Assembly: GCF_019320115.1 (NCBI RefSeq)
Contig: NC_089587.1
Span: 100,094,166-100,158,165, forward strand
Source of the DNA: Miscanthus floridulus
Lineage: Eukaryota > Streptophyta > Magnoliopsida > Poales > Poaceae
DNA length: 64,000 nucleotides
Direction of reading: 5' to 3'
Part shown: one piece after another, positions 1 through 10,481 of the stretch
Layout of the letters: every line of letters starts with the position of its first letter
Position numbering within the stretch: position 1 is the stretch's first letter
Made by a program: the position numbers and the translations under genes
Notes under the pieces: generated by a model
Told to the model about the DNA's origin: nothing
Databases searched by the model: none
The model's input: only the letters and a program-made list of their open reading frames with translations

Positions 1-628
1 TCGTCCTTAGGCTTGAAAGCATCGTAGGAAGCTCTGTGACCCATCGTCTACCAAACTTGTTCAACCGGTTGAAGATCCTAGGCTTGAGGCCTTATAGGAC
101 CATGCCGTTCACGCGCTCAACTTGCCCATTCGTGCGAGGGTGTGCCACGGCGGCCCAATCGACATGATGTGGTATTCATCGCAGAATCAGAGGAACTTTT
201 TTCCCATTGAACTGCATGTCATTGTCCATGATAATGGAGTTCGGGACTCCAAAGCGAAGGACGATGTCAAGGAAGAACAACACGGCTTGCTCGGACTTGA
301 TCGCGGAGATCGATCGAGCCTCTATCCACTTTGTAAACTTGTCCACGGCGACAAGCAAGTGCGTATAGCCCCTGGATGCCCTCTTGAGAGGTCCAACCAG
401 ATCGAGCACCTAGACCACGAATGGCCACGTGATGGGGATCTTTTGGAGTGGTTGGGCTCGCAGGTGGGTCTGCCGAGCATAGTATTGACACCCTTCATAG
501 GTGCGCATAATCTGTTTAGCGTTGGCTACTGTGGTAAGCCAGTAGAAGCCTTGTCGGAATGCATTTTCGACCAAGGTCCTAGGCATGGCATGGTGCCCAC
601 AGACCCCACCATGGATATCACTCAGCAA
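1..628 (-). pseudogene. Integrase of the left gypsy element (broken)
   Basis: Integrase joins retroelement cDNA to host DNA. The 410-628 segment holds the HHCC zinc-binding region (HGGVCGHH followed by CQYYARQTH) and ends at a stop. The 176-409 segment, in another frame, holds the catalytic core start (LDLVGPLKRASRGYTHLL, then DKFTKWIEA) and the second acidic position in a degenerate MDNDMQFNGKK context, where intact copies have TD-GSPF. Bases 1-175 continue with the NGQVERVNG block that holds the third catalytic residue, again out of frame. At least two frame breaks and one stop are present, so no functional protein is possible. The C-terminal part lies outside the window. Confidence 0.88.
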
Positions 629-679
629 CTGCTTCCCTTGTTCGATAGGGATGCATCGTTGTAGGATCCCGATGTGGCT

Positions 680-1189
680 TCACCTATAGATCTTGCCCTC
701 AATAACAATAAAGGACTTGGCACGATGTGTGAGCCGCTGAGCCTCTATTTTGTCTATTGACAATGCCTCTAGGAAGAGGTAGTCGAGGTAAGGCATCCTC
801 CAGTCGACCCGAGGGTCAGGCTCTGTCGCTAGATCCTCATCAAGCTCCATGACTTTGGGGTCAGATGAAGCCACTGGCTGGTTAGCCCCCAAGCCTAGGG
901 TAAGCGACCCATCACTGGTCTGTTCTGGCTCCTCGTAGCGGACCGAGGGCTTGTACTAATCGCTGGCAAAGACGCCCGTCAGCACCGGCTCTTGGTCGGA
1001 CGCCATTTTTGCCAGTGTGTCGGCCGTCTCATTGAGACACCTCGGGATGTGATTGAGCTCGAGACCGTCAAACTTGTCCTCCAACTGGTAGACTTCTTAG
1101 CAATACATAGCCATCTTGGAGTTGTGGCAGCTTGATTCCTTCATGGCTTGGTCGATAACCAGCTGGGGGTCGCCCTGGACATCAAGCCA
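680..1189 (-). pseudogene. Linker between RNase H and integrase of the left gypsy element
   Basis: A short open stretch at 680-892 reads WRMPYLDYLFLEALSIDK and then KSFIVIEGKIYR, the usual Tat-lineage linker just before the integrase zinc finger. The remainder towards 1189 contains the tail of the archaeal-type RNase H (a region ending near ETADTLAKMA) in broken frame. It is part of the same decayed polyprotein and has no independent function. Confidence 0.7.
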
Positions 1190-1744
1190 TCAGATACCCA
1201 ACTCGATGGCGATGCGTAGGCCATTGATGAGTGCCTCATACTTGGCCACATTGTTGGAGGAGGGGAAATGGATGTGAATCATGTACCTCATGCATACCCC
1301 AAGGGGCGAAACAAAGACCAGCCCCACGCTAGTGCCTTTCTTCATTAGCAATCCATCGAAGTACATCGTACAGTACTCTTGGTCGATGACTGCTGGCGTC
1401 ATTTGGATCTTGGTCCACTCTGCACTTGGAACTTGATCCATCCAAGGGGCATATGAAATGCCTTGACTCATCAGCTCGAGTGCACACTTTACGATTCTTC
1501 CTATGGCATCCCGGTTTTGGATGACCTTGCCTAGAGGGAAGGACGTCACGACCGTCACCGGATGCGACTTGAAGTAGTGACGCAACTTCCTTTTGGCGAT
1601 AAGGACAGCGTATAGGAGCTTCTGGATTTGGGGGTAGCGAGTCTTGGAATCGGACAAGACCTCGCTAATGAAGTACAAGGGACACTGCACTTTGAGGGCG
1701 TGTCCCTCTTCTTCTCGCTCTACCACCAGGGCGGCGCTGACCAC
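1190..1744 (-). pseudogene. RNase H region (connection plus archaeal-type RNase H) of the left gypsy element
   Basis: RNase H removes RNA from RNA:DNA hybrids during reverse transcription. The first half shows the usual block YFISEVLSDSKTRYPQIQKL and KLRHYFKSHPVTVVTSFPLG. The second half begins MYFDG and continues with NNVAKYEALINGLRIA, the archaeal-type RNase H that Tat elements carry in addition to the normal one. The usual glycine-rich turn after MYFDG is altered (LLMKKGTSVGLVF). A stop follows after ELGI. The frame differs from that of the reverse transcriptase to its right, so the polyprotein is broken here. Confidence 0.85.
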
Positions 1745-1876
1745 TTGCGTGGTGGCTGCAACATAGAGCAGAAGTGGTTCCCCGTTGGTTGGGGGACCAG
1801 GATCAAGGCCTTTGTCAGGAGCTGCTTGACCTTGTCAAGTGCCTCCTAGGCCTCCATTCAAAGCAGTCGGCCTTCT

Positions 1877-2727
1877 TCAAAAACCGATAGAGGGGAGACC
1901 TTGTTCGCCGAGGCACGAGATAAAGCGGTTGAGCACGGCGAGGCACCCTGTAACTCGATGTACCCCCTTTATGTTATGAATTGGGCCCATCTTTGTGATG
2001 GCCGAGATCTTCTCCGGGTTGGCTTTGATGCCACGCTTGGAGATGATAAAACCCAGCAGCATACCCCTTGGGATCCTAAAAATACACTTCTCGGGGTTGA
2101 GTTTGATGCCGTTTGCTCGGAGTTTCACAAAGGTCTGCTCTAGGTTGGCTATGACCTGGTCAGCCCATTTGGACTTGACCATGATGTCATCCATGTAGGC
2201 ATCAATGGTCTGCCCGATGAGATCCCTAAAACACTTGAGCATGTAGCGTTGGTACATAGCCCCCGTGTTCTTTAGGCCGAACGGCATTGTGACATAGCAG
2301 AACGATCTGAATGGGGTGATGAAAGATGTCACGAGCTGGTCGAACTCTTTCATCGCGATTTGATAGTACCCGAAGTACGCATCAAGGAAGCAAAGGGTTT
2401 CGCACCCTGAGGTTGAGTTGACTACTTGGTCTATGCATGGCAAAGGAAATGGATCCTTTGGCCACGCTTTGTTGAGACCCATGTAGTCAACACACATTCT
2501 TCATTTCCCACTCTTCTTTCATATAAGAATGGGATTGGCTAACCACTCGAGGTGGTATACTTGATTAATCCAGCCACCAAAAGCTTCGCAATCTCCTCGC
2601 CAATGGCCCTGCGTTTCTCCTCGTCGAAGCGACGCAGGCGCTGCTTCTTGGCTTGGAGCTTGGCCTGATCTTTAAGGCATGCTCGGTGACTTCTCTTGGA
2701 ATGTCTGGCATGTCCGAGGGTCTCCAC
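1877..2727 (-). pseudogene. Reverse transcriptase of the left gypsy element (broken)
   Basis: The block MCVDYMGLNKAWPKDPFPLP, the catalytic FLDAYFGYYQIAMKE and the AYMDD box (at about residue 102 of the 1877-2497 segment) identify a Ty3/gypsy reverse transcriptase. LNPEKC and the GFIISKRGI block follow. The 2539-2727 segment holds the region before the fingers domain (QAKKQRLRRFDEEKRRAIGE) and ends in a stop before the main segment. A further frame break occurs after GEQGLPSIGF. Fingers, palm and thumb are thus recognisable, but the chain is not continuous. Confidence 0.9.
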
Positions 2728-2774
2728 ATAAAGATGTCTCTTTTTGCGCGGAGGAAGTTGGCAAGCGTGATTTC

Positions 2775-3383
2775 CTATTTGGAGGAAACCATGGTGCCAA
2801 TCCGCACCACTTTGCCCTCAGAGCCATTGGGGTCTATGAGGACCTTCTTGGCACCCTCTATAGGCTCGAAAGACACAGCCGACCGCTTGGGGTCGGGCGC
2901 TTCTTCGACGACCTCCTCCCTAATGGCTGCAAGCTCTTTGGAGGTGACAATTGTCACGGCGTGTTCGCAGCACTCGACCTCGCACTCATAGGCACATTGG
3001 AAGGAGGTGCCGATGGTGATGACCCTGCATGGACCTGGCATCTTCAACTTTAGATAGGTGTAGTTGGGGATGGCCATGAACTTCGCGTAGCATGGATGTC
3101 CCAGGATGGCATGGTAGGTCTTGTGGAACCCGACCACCTCGAAGGTAAGGGTCTCCATCCTATAATTGGTCAGATTCCCAAAGGTGATGGGTAGATCGAT
3201 CTGCCCAAGTGACACGACCTGCTTTCCAGGTACGATGCCGTGGAAAGGCGCCCCAATCGGCCGGATGTGCGATTGGTCGATGCCCATGGCGTCGAGCGTT
3301 TCAGCATACATGATGTTGAGGCCACTGCCTCCATCCATTAGCATCTTGGTGAGCCGCTTCATGTTGATGATCGGGTCGACCAT
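2775..3383 (-). pseudogene. Aspartic protease region of the left gypsy element
   Basis: This is the retropepsin-like protease that would cut the gag-pol polyprotein. The catalytic aspartate sits in LMDGGSGLNIMYAETLDAMG near residue 16-20 of the segment. It is followed by PFHGIVPGK, LPITFGNLTNYRMETL and the C-terminal block AILGHPCYAKFMAIPNYTYL. Gypsy-type elements of the RIRE2/Tat kind show the same order. The segment is open for 202 codons but is cut off from gag and from reverse transcriptase by stops. Confidence 0.88.
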
Positions 3384-3458
3384 GAGCGGGTATCTTCCCG
3401 GCTGTGGGACGCTTTCTGGGTGGTCGATCCGATCAAAGGTTATGGCGGACTTTTACCA

Positions 3459-4066
3459 TCAGAGGAAGGAAGGTGTGGCCGGCTCAGCCGTATAGATCTC
3501 GCGGCGCGCAAGCTTCTGGTGGTGCTTGGAGTCATAGGCCACCGACCCTCTGAAGATCATGAGGTAGCCATCCAGCATCGAAAATCCACCGTCCTTCCCC
3601 TTGGCCTCGTCTGCGGCCAGCTTAGGCTCCTTCCTATGCTCCCCCTTGTTGGAGCCTCTGGACAAGAACTGCTTCATGAGGACACAATCCTTGTATAGGT
3701 GCTTGACGGGGAAAGCATGGTTCAAGCATGGCCCTTTGAGCAGCTTCTCAAAGTGGTCCAGGGTACCCTCGGCGGGCTTTCGACCCCCTTTGCGGTCGAT
3801 AGTGGCCACAAGCAAGCCCTCGCGCCGCTGCTTGTTCTTTTTCTTGTTGGGGTAGTTGGAGGCGCCTTCACCGGCGTCCTCGTCCTGCTTTGCCTTGACC
3901 TTGGGGCGGTCGAACATTGCCTCGACCGCCTCCTCGCTCGAGGCATGGTTGGTGGCAATGTCGATGAGCTCTTTGGTGGTTCACGGGCCCTTATGTCCCA
4001 GCTTGTGAACCAGGATGAGCTCATCCACCACATCCATCTACATCTTGGCATGGTTGATGTCCTCAA
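3459..4066 (-). pseudogene. Gag C-terminal / nucleocapsid region of the left gypsy element
   Basis: The segment 3459-3917 reads a lysine-rich stretch (NKKKNKQRREG), a zinc-knuckle-like CLNHAFPVKHLYKDC block and the junction sequence VAYDSKHHQKLARREI, which precedes the protease in this element type. The part between 3918 and 4066 continues gag in a different frame. The N-terminal gag half and the 5' leader are missing, so the element is truncated near 4100. Confidence 0.75.
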
Positions 4067-4100
4067 AATTCCTTTGAGATTGACCTTTCCGACCTATGCA

Positions 4101-5320
4101 TGACTAAAATCTTAGAGAGGGTTTGCAATTTGTCCATATCCATCTCCAAATCTGACGATGAGAGCACAGAGGAGTTGCCACCCATCTCAAGACTGCTTGA
4201 TGGGTTACTTTAATCCACGGAGTATCCCCTAGCACCGCCTCTACAATAGACTCCTAAGGAGCAAGAGGCTTATTGATCTTCGCGAGAAGTATGAGCAACT
4301 CAAGGCCAACTAGGTCAACCTTGAGACCAAGAACATAGCTACCTAATTTAAATATAGACCTATGGGCTACTTTATGTTGTTTTTAACAGTTGTCGAAGTA
4401 GGTAATTATTTAGAAAACATAATAGATTCTATGGTTATGAGTTATCAATGATGATTAGAGTTTACCCAATTGAATACCACATAATTCTATTTTCATGAGA
4501 ATTTCTAGGATTTATTTTTTCTAGCACATCTCAAGAGGATTAGTGTCGAGGTTGGGGATCTCTAGTTAGATATCTAGAATTTGTTTGTTTTCTAGCATAA
4601 TATGTATTTAATGGAAACCTAAGCTTAAGTTATATAAACTTTGGTTGCATCACTTTTCATGGCATCATGAATCTATATTTTAGCTTTGAATTTTTAATCA
4701 TCTTAGCTGTTGGCATCCATGTGTTATGTTCAAATTCTACTGTTTATTATATCTTGTATTCAAAACTTTCAATTTTATTCTATTAAAAAGGACTCTAGGT
4801 CCAATGATCGGGGTGGATAACTTAGATGCAAATTTGGAAGGTTACTTCATGTATTTGTTTTTATAATGACAAAGATAGATAAATAGAATAGACCCAATAA
4901 TTATCACTGGTGATGGTGATTAGGGCCTACTAAATTAAAGGCCAATGTTTCTAATTATTGTGATAATTTTTAGGAATTATATTTTTTTCATAGCGCGTCG
5001 TGAGAATGAACATGGAATCTCCGTTGTGTCCTCAGATTCGTAATAGTAACATAAGATGGGACATCCAGTGATCCAGTTAATTTTGGATAAGCAGATCGTT
5101 AGTCATCCATTCTGCTGCCGCGCGGCAGGGTCCAGTAGGCCGGCCTCCTCTTTTGGCCCAATTAATTGATGGACTTCTCTGCACTGAAGCTCTAAGGAAA
5201 GAAAATTGGGCCTCGCACTGGAACAAGGAAAGTTTTCAAAATAGTAATCTCGAAAATGTACTGTTTTTTTTTCCGCAACAAAAGCACATTTTCATCAAGT
5301 CGGGATCTAAGTAAGCCTCG
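4101..5320. other. AT-rich intergenic stretch with no recognised gene
   Basis: No long open frame, terminal repeat or conserved domain was recognised. A short plus-strand reading near 4105-4330 looks weakly coding (a glutamate-rich, coiled-coil-like run), but it is full of stops and could be the broken edge of another element. The composition changes to GC-rich from about 5100. Confidence 0.5.
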
Positions 5321-5508
5321 GCTTAACCGGGAGCAAACGGGACAGTGCTACACATTCCTACATTAATGGATGACCATTTTTGCGACCACGCTAGACGACC
5401 AAGGAGAAAAGGAAGGGTCTGAAGACCCAGGGAAGCGTTTAAAGATATCCGTCTCAGCCTCCTGCACGGTGTACACACAAGCAACAAATAAGAGTAATAC
5501 TCAGGAGC

Positions 5509-6539
5509 GGGTGTCCGCTCGACCGGACGCCGCGCGGCCACTTCTGCCTCTCTGCTGCCCACTCCATGAGATTGACCTCTCCTCACCGCGTGCAACCAAG
5601 ATGCCCATACCGACCACCAAGCCGGCGCTCCCGGCGGTCTTTCTCTGTGTCACATCCCCGCTCCTCTCCAAGCCGTACCCCAACGCCGCGCTCTCCGGCT
5701 CCCCCACACCCTCCTCCCACCGTGCCACCTTCCTCCCTCGCTCGCACAGTGGACCCTGAGCGCTCTTCGTCGCCATCTCTGTCCCAGGCCCCATTTCCTC
5801 CACGGTGTCGCGGCTCCATCCTCCTTCTCCACCGTGACCTAGCGCTAGATCCCACTGTGCATTGCTCCGCCCGCACACCTGCCTGCTGCTAGGGTTTGCT
5901 GAAAGCGCATATTGCAAACGTCTGTTCCAAATGTTTCATCTATTTTTTTATATGTATGTTGCAAGTGTTTTATACGGATGTTGCAAAAGTAGATCAGGAT
6001 GTTGCATATGTTGCAAACGTCTGTTCCAAATGTTTCATCTGTTTTTTCAATGTATGTTGCATATGTTTCACACATATGTTGTAAATATTTTATCTGGATG
6101 TTGCATATGTTTTGCAATGACTTTTTTTAAGTGTTTTTAGGTTTTTTTTGCAGGTGCTTTCAGACACATGTTTTAAGTATTTCATCTGTCTTTGTACGTA
6201 TGTTGTAAATATTTCAATTGAATGTTTTAAAAGTAGATCGGGTGTTGCACATGTTGCAATGGCGCCGGTGGTTGGCGGACAGTGGCCTGCCGCAGGGCTT
6301 CGGCTCCTACATACCTCGTGCATTCCTCGCTCGGCACGTCTCGCCCTCCCCTCCCTTCCCTTCCCTCCATCTTGCAGTGGTAGTTCGAGCTCGCGCGGGA
6401 AATAGAGTGGCGCGGACGGCCCCGCGTGTGGGTGGGGCGAGTCATTCGGGCAGCGCGGAATCAAAATGGGTGGGACGCACGGCACGGAGCAAGAGCAAGA
6501 AACTGAGAGCAGCTGTCGCGGGCATCCGTCCGGACATCC
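5509..6539. mobile_element. GTTGCAA-repeat element, copy 1 (non-autonomous DNA element, unclassified)
   Basis: The left end begins with a GTGTCCG..CCGGACGCC motif (5509-5532). The right end carries the inverted counterpart, CGGGCATCCGTCCGGACATCC (6519-6539). Between them lie GC-rich flanks and a central array of diverged GTTGCAA units (5896-6255). The same design recurs at 12608-13985, which argues for a real mobile family. No coding capacity was seen. I found no convincing target duplication, so the superfamily stays open; a Mutator-like origin is possible but unproven. Confidence 0.5.
5896..6255 (+). repeat. Diverged tandem array of GTTGCAA / GTAGATC units
   Basis: Short phrases such as ATGTTGCAAAAGTAGATC, TTGCAAACGTCTGTTCC and AATGTTTCATCTG recur every 20-60 bases. 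A larger unit is visible as two near-identical blocks starting at about 5916 and 6012. The frames it contains encode Cys/Phe-rich nonsense and are not genes. Confidence 0.75.
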
Positions 6540-6680
6540 AGATGCGCCAAACAAATAAAGCAAGTTATCATTTGTCTTGACGCCCTGATCACTGAGTACG
6601 CAGGTTTCCAAATAATAAAGCATGACTTTGCACGGTGATCGCACCAGAGATATCCTATCCTTCACCCACGCCTCCTGTTA

Positions 6681-7455
6681 GGTAGTGTTTGGTTTTGAGA
6701 TGAGGTGGGATGGGGATAGGATGGATCCGCTTTTTGACTGTTTGATTGGGAGTCCTCAGGAGTTGGGATATCTCACCTAGAGCATATCCATGGAATATTC
6801 GGTGAAATCGGGACCGAGCCCGTCCCAGAAAAAAGCGCGGATGGGGACGTCCTCTTGCGACGGCGTGGGACGGTGTGAGCATCTCCAGATGATGGCGAAC
6901 GGGAGTGCGGCCTCCTCCGGCGCGGGCGAGCTCCGGTCGGGCGCCCGCGTGGCCACCTCCGGGCTCCGGCGCGACCCCAGCTCGTGGAGCTCCGGTGCGG
7001 TGCGGCACGGCACGACCCCAGCTCGCGGAGCTCCGGTGCGGCCCCAGCTCTGGTGCGGCGCGGCCCCAGCTCGCGAAGCTCCGGCGCGTGGGCGAGTCCG
7101 ACGAGCAGCAGCCATAGCGCGTGCGAGCGTGGGGGAGTTCGACGAGCAGCAGCCCTGGAGCGTACGAGCATGGGGGAGTCCGACGAGCAGAGCAGCCATA
7201 GCACGGGGAAGAAGATAAAACATCACGCCTGAAAAGAAGATAAGGGAGAACAAGAAATAAAAAATTAAAAAGAGTATGACAAGTGGGTCCCAGTAAACAG
7301 TAGCCAACAACGTCAAATTCACCCTCCATCTCATTCCTATTTATCCCTTCAACCAAACATAAAATGGATTGATCCCGTTCTTGTCAACCAAATAGAAAAT
7401 AGAGCCGTCCAATCCCTGTCCCGTCCTAGAAATCAAACACAGAACCATCCCAATG
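6681..7455. mobile_element. Possible PIF/Harbinger-like element with GC-rich core
   Basis: The left end GGTAGTGTTTGGTTTTGAGATG faces a degenerate inverted copy at the right end (GAAATCAAACACAGAACCATCC at 7429-7450, then CAATG). TGTTA lies immediately outside on both sides (6676-6680 and 7454-7458), which fits a TTA-type target duplication. The core 6890-7190 is GC-rich and holds imperfect repeats of GAGTCCGACGAGCAGCAGCC. Overlapping long frames on both strands there come from composition and are not supported as genes. Confidence 0.45.
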
Positions 7456-7458
7456 TTA

Positions 7459-8022
7459 CTTAAGCAGGCCATCCCTCATTGTTCTTCGTGTAAATCTTCT
7501 CGGCACACCATTAATTAAACATAGGCGTGGCACAAGCCTATTGGATTGATGAACCTCCAAATTAAAGCCAACTGTCAGTCCAAAAATTGGTGTTGACCCT
7601 CCTGTCCGATCATGGCCAGGAAACTTCCTTCCTTTGCTCGCACGTGCGTACCTATGATTGCACGTGCGTACATAGTGTGTCCAATACGTGCATCTACATC
7701 AATGTTGCATAATGCATATAGCACATCACTCCAACTCTCAAAGTTACGGCGAAAATGAAGTGTGTCTGTCAACATAAGACGACGAAAGAGAGCCACGACC
7801 TTTCTGTGTTGCTTCCCGTAATAAATTGTTAAATAGTGAAGTTAACCAATCAAATCATGGCCGACAGCGAGGTCGATGGATCGTATCTGAGTCCTGGACC
7901 ACGGTCAAATATTACCGTTGATTGTGCAGCCACAATACTGGAAGGACCAAGATTTCCAGGTGGGGAGACCGTAAAACTATTGGGCTCTCAAACTTTCCAC
8001 ACACCTACATGCGCCACTAAAT
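7459..8022. other. Intergenic, nothing recognised
   Basis: Mixed-composition sequence with no repeat ends or coding signal. It includes a short direct repeat of GCACGTGCGTAC (7640-7650 and 7661-7672). Confidence 0.5.
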
Positions 8023-8034
8023 TCATCCATGTAC

Positions 8035-8350
8035 AGTGAACTGATCATTGATTAGTTGGCTAGGTTCCTTGTAGTAGAACCTACCCATCCGGATTCAAAG
8101 TCCTCGACTTGGTATGGGTATTCGTATTTTTCTGAATTTATTCCAAGATGTAAGGGCGCTATGCTTTCAGTGGTAGGCGATATCCCCGTCGACAGCGAGA
8201 CGCCTGTGATGACTTCGTGAATCTCGTGATCTATCAACTCAGTCCTTCGAATGTGCTCATAGAGGTATGATTTGGGTGCGTATGTTTACAGGAGTGAGCG
8301 TGCATGCATATTATGGACGTCTACGTTGTACTGTGTAATTCTAAAAAAAA
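8035..8350 (+). mobile_element. tRNA-derived SINE with 12-bp target duplication
   Basis: TCATCCATGTAC occurs directly before the element (8023-8034) and directly after its A-tail (8351-8362), a target-site duplication typical of LINE-machinery retroposition. Near the 5' end, TAGTTGGCTAGG resembles an RNA polymerase III A box, and GGATTCAAAGTCC about 35 bases later resembles a B box (consensus GGTTCGANTCC). The body ends in CTAAAAAAAA. I recognise the general layout as a Poaceae SINE of the Au/p-SINE kind, but the family name was not verified. It has no coding capacity. Confidence 0.85.
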
Positions 8351-8362
8351 TCATCCATGTAC

Positions 8363-8629
8363 GGGGTAAAAAAACAATAACTTCACCCATGTACTTGGTT
8401 TAAGGAATCTAGTCGTAAGGTCAAGAAAGCAAAGCATAAGAACAAGAGAAGATATCGGACATTATTATGTATGCCATTTTGTTGAGTCATTATTTTCATA
8501 CTCTTTTCTGCAGGAACATAAAAAAATCAATGACATAGCATCCGGCGTCTTGTCTCAGCAAAAGTTTTTTTTTTGGTGCCAAGAAAGGAAGGAGAAAGTC
8601 AAGTGTTTCGGATAGGTTTTGTAGAATCG
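8363..8629. other. Intergenic, nothing recognised
   Basis: AT-rich sequence without recognisable genes or element ends. Confidence 0.4.
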
Positions 8630-8830
8630 TTTCATGCAACGAGAGGTCAAATAAAAGCTCAATTTTATTCGAGGTATCGAAGAGTCATCTCTCTTTGGTA
8701 CTTCTAATTGGAGTAACCGAGCAAGGGCCTATTAGCTCACCTTTGATCCACACAATGACTGATTGCTCTCTACTTCTCCAGTGGTCAGCAGACTCCAAAT
8801 TGAGCACAACTTCTTTTTGAATCATTCACA
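8630..8830 (+). repeat. Diverged LTR fragment related to the Sirevirus-like LTR
   Basis: The series GAGGTATCGAAGAGTC, GAGCAAGGGCCTATTAGCTC, CCTTTGATCCACACAATGA and TTGCTCTCTACTTCTCC follows, block by block, the series in the 34412-35895 LTR (GAGGTATCAGAGAGTC, CGCAAGGGTGTAGCTC, CTTGATCCGCGCAAGGATC, GTGCTCTCTATGG). Spacing is similar and divergence is high. This is an old, isolated LTR remnant. Confidence 0.5.
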
Positions 8831-10006
8831 AGTATCCTCCTAGAAAGGTCATCAGTAAGAGCATATCTGGTAGATCACCAATACAACTCCCCCAATTGGG
8901 TAGTATTGAGCTGACACCAATACAACTTTTCATATTATTGAATGAGTTATTTTTTCAGATCATGAATATCCAATCAATACATATTAGCCCCACATGTCAG
9001 TTCAACTGTGACTCCTATCGGTCCCACCTCTCCTATAGATCTATCACCCCTCTTCTCCTCCATCTCCGACCACGAGCAAGCACTCCCACAATTGTATCTC
9101 CTCCATTGGAAGTCCCGGTTTGGTTCTGGTAATTGAGTGACCACCAAAGGTGGACTAATGAGGTTTCATGTGAGATGAACATGTGATTAGTCCACACACT
9201 GGGTTGAGTAAGACATGATGGCCATATTGGAGAAATGGCATGTGCATGTGTTGGGAGTGCTCAACTAGTGAAAATGAGAAGAAGCTTATTGAATATGGGA
9301 CATGGCATAGTCTCATATGGCAAGATGGTGAAGATGAAGACGAGACTTGGCTGCGAAGGTCTGTGTGCAAGTGTGAAGGGCAATCTAGTTGAGGTGGTGA
9401 AGTGCGAGTAGATGGCTTGGCGCTGGTGGACCAAGACAACAATGAAGAGCAAGCAAGGTTATGATTGATGGATCGCGAAGGCCATATGGAGCTAAGTGGA
9501 CCATATCATTCATAGAAATCGAGCCAAGTGAAGATACAACTGATATCAAGTGGCTTGATGAAGTGAAGATGGAGGAGTCTCATGCTATGGACAATGATCA
9601 AGGTGGTGTGGGTAGCCACACTTGGATGATCATTCTTCATCATATGTTGATGATGATGAAGATGGAAGTTGGATGCTCGTGTGGGCATCATTGACATGGA
9701 GATAGAATGGAATGCACAAGGAAAATGTATATTTGCAAGTAATTTTATTTCACCATCCATTGGTGTGTAGAGAAGTGCACGATCGGGTTTATAGACAGTC
9801 ATACTAACAAGAGGGGTTTCTTGTTTGTAATTGGTTATCAGTGCCACTAGGTGAGATCAAACTCGAGGTGCATTTAGATTGAGTAGCGTGGAAAGGAAGC
9901 AAGTGAAAACCTTTGCAAAAATGTTTTGAAAAATGCTCATGCTTCTTCTTCCTCACTCTCCTTGCTTTATCTTCTTAATTTATCCTCCTTTGTCTTCCCT
10001 CTTGTT
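8831..10006. other. Intergenic repetitive-looking DNA, no gene
   Basis: A stretch from about 9120 (GGTTCTGGTAATTGAGTGACC) to about 9900 has the look of a decayed retroelement: a plus-strand run with GAAGTGAAGATGGAGGAG and repeated GATGATGAAGATGG triplet-like segments. No conserved domain is recognisable. Nothing at 8831-9120 could be assigned. Confidence 0.35.
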
Positions 10007-10039
10007 GGGGGGTGGGGTGGGGGGGGGGGGGGGGGGGGG
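10007..10039 (+). repeat. Poly-G tract
   Basis: A near-continuous G run (GGGGGGTGGGGTGG followed by 19 more G). Length in such tracts is unreliable in sequencing. On the G-rich strand it could fold into a G-quadruplex. Confidence 0.95.
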
Positions 10040-10243
10040 CTGTGGCGGATTAGGGAGGCTCCATGAGCATTGAGCAACATGGGGGTAGGGGTCCGCAACC
10101 TAGGTAGATAGATTATTTGACTAGAAGGAATCTAAGCGACCAATGTACCCTCAGTTCACTTCTCATGTTACTTTTGTGCTGTTAATCTACTAGTCCTACT
10201 CCTGCATGCATATATACAAGGGTAAGTATTCAGTAGTATAGTA

Positions 10244-10479
10244 CTTCCTCCGTTAAAAAATACAAGGAATGCGCGTACTTGAAAACTCAAATCTTGTTAC
10301 ATCTTTGAATAATAATTAGCCTAATTATTTAAAAATTTTATAGTACGAAAGCATAACATTAGATTTGTATTAAAAAGAATTTTTTAATGATCAAACTTTT
10401 ATTGCCATAAATTACATACTATAAGAGAAATTAATGGTCAAAATATGACATGGTGCCTTCTATTTAGAGATGGAGGGAG
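10244..10479. mobile_element. Stowaway-type MITE
   Basis: The element starts CTTCCTCCGTT and ends with the inverted ATGGAGGGAG, with TA on both sides (10242-10243 and 10480-10481). The AT-rich interior and 236-bp length fit the Stowaway/Tc1-mariner MITE group of grasses. Confidence 0.85.
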
Positions 10480-10481
10480 TA

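Larger units (their letters stand above)
1..4100 (-). mobile_element. Degenerate Ty3/gypsy (Tat-type) retrotransposon, internal region, truncated
   Basis: Reading leftwards on the minus strand, the order is gag C-terminus, protease, reverse transcriptase, two RNase H segments, integrase. That is the gypsy (Ty3) domain order. A second RNase H with a MYFDG start marks the Tat lineage, as in the intact relative at 39069-52663. The integrase runs off the left window edge, and no LTR, primer-binding site or gag N-terminus is visible to the right of 4100. Every domain is split by stops or frame changes, so the copy is dead. Product names for the pieces follow as separate entries. Confidence 0.9.

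Noticed and set aside
6655..7356. Long overlapping frames on both strands (up to 233 codons)
   Set aside because: They lie in the GC-rich core of a MITE-like element; products are Arg/Ala/Pro-rich and repetitive, with no domain.
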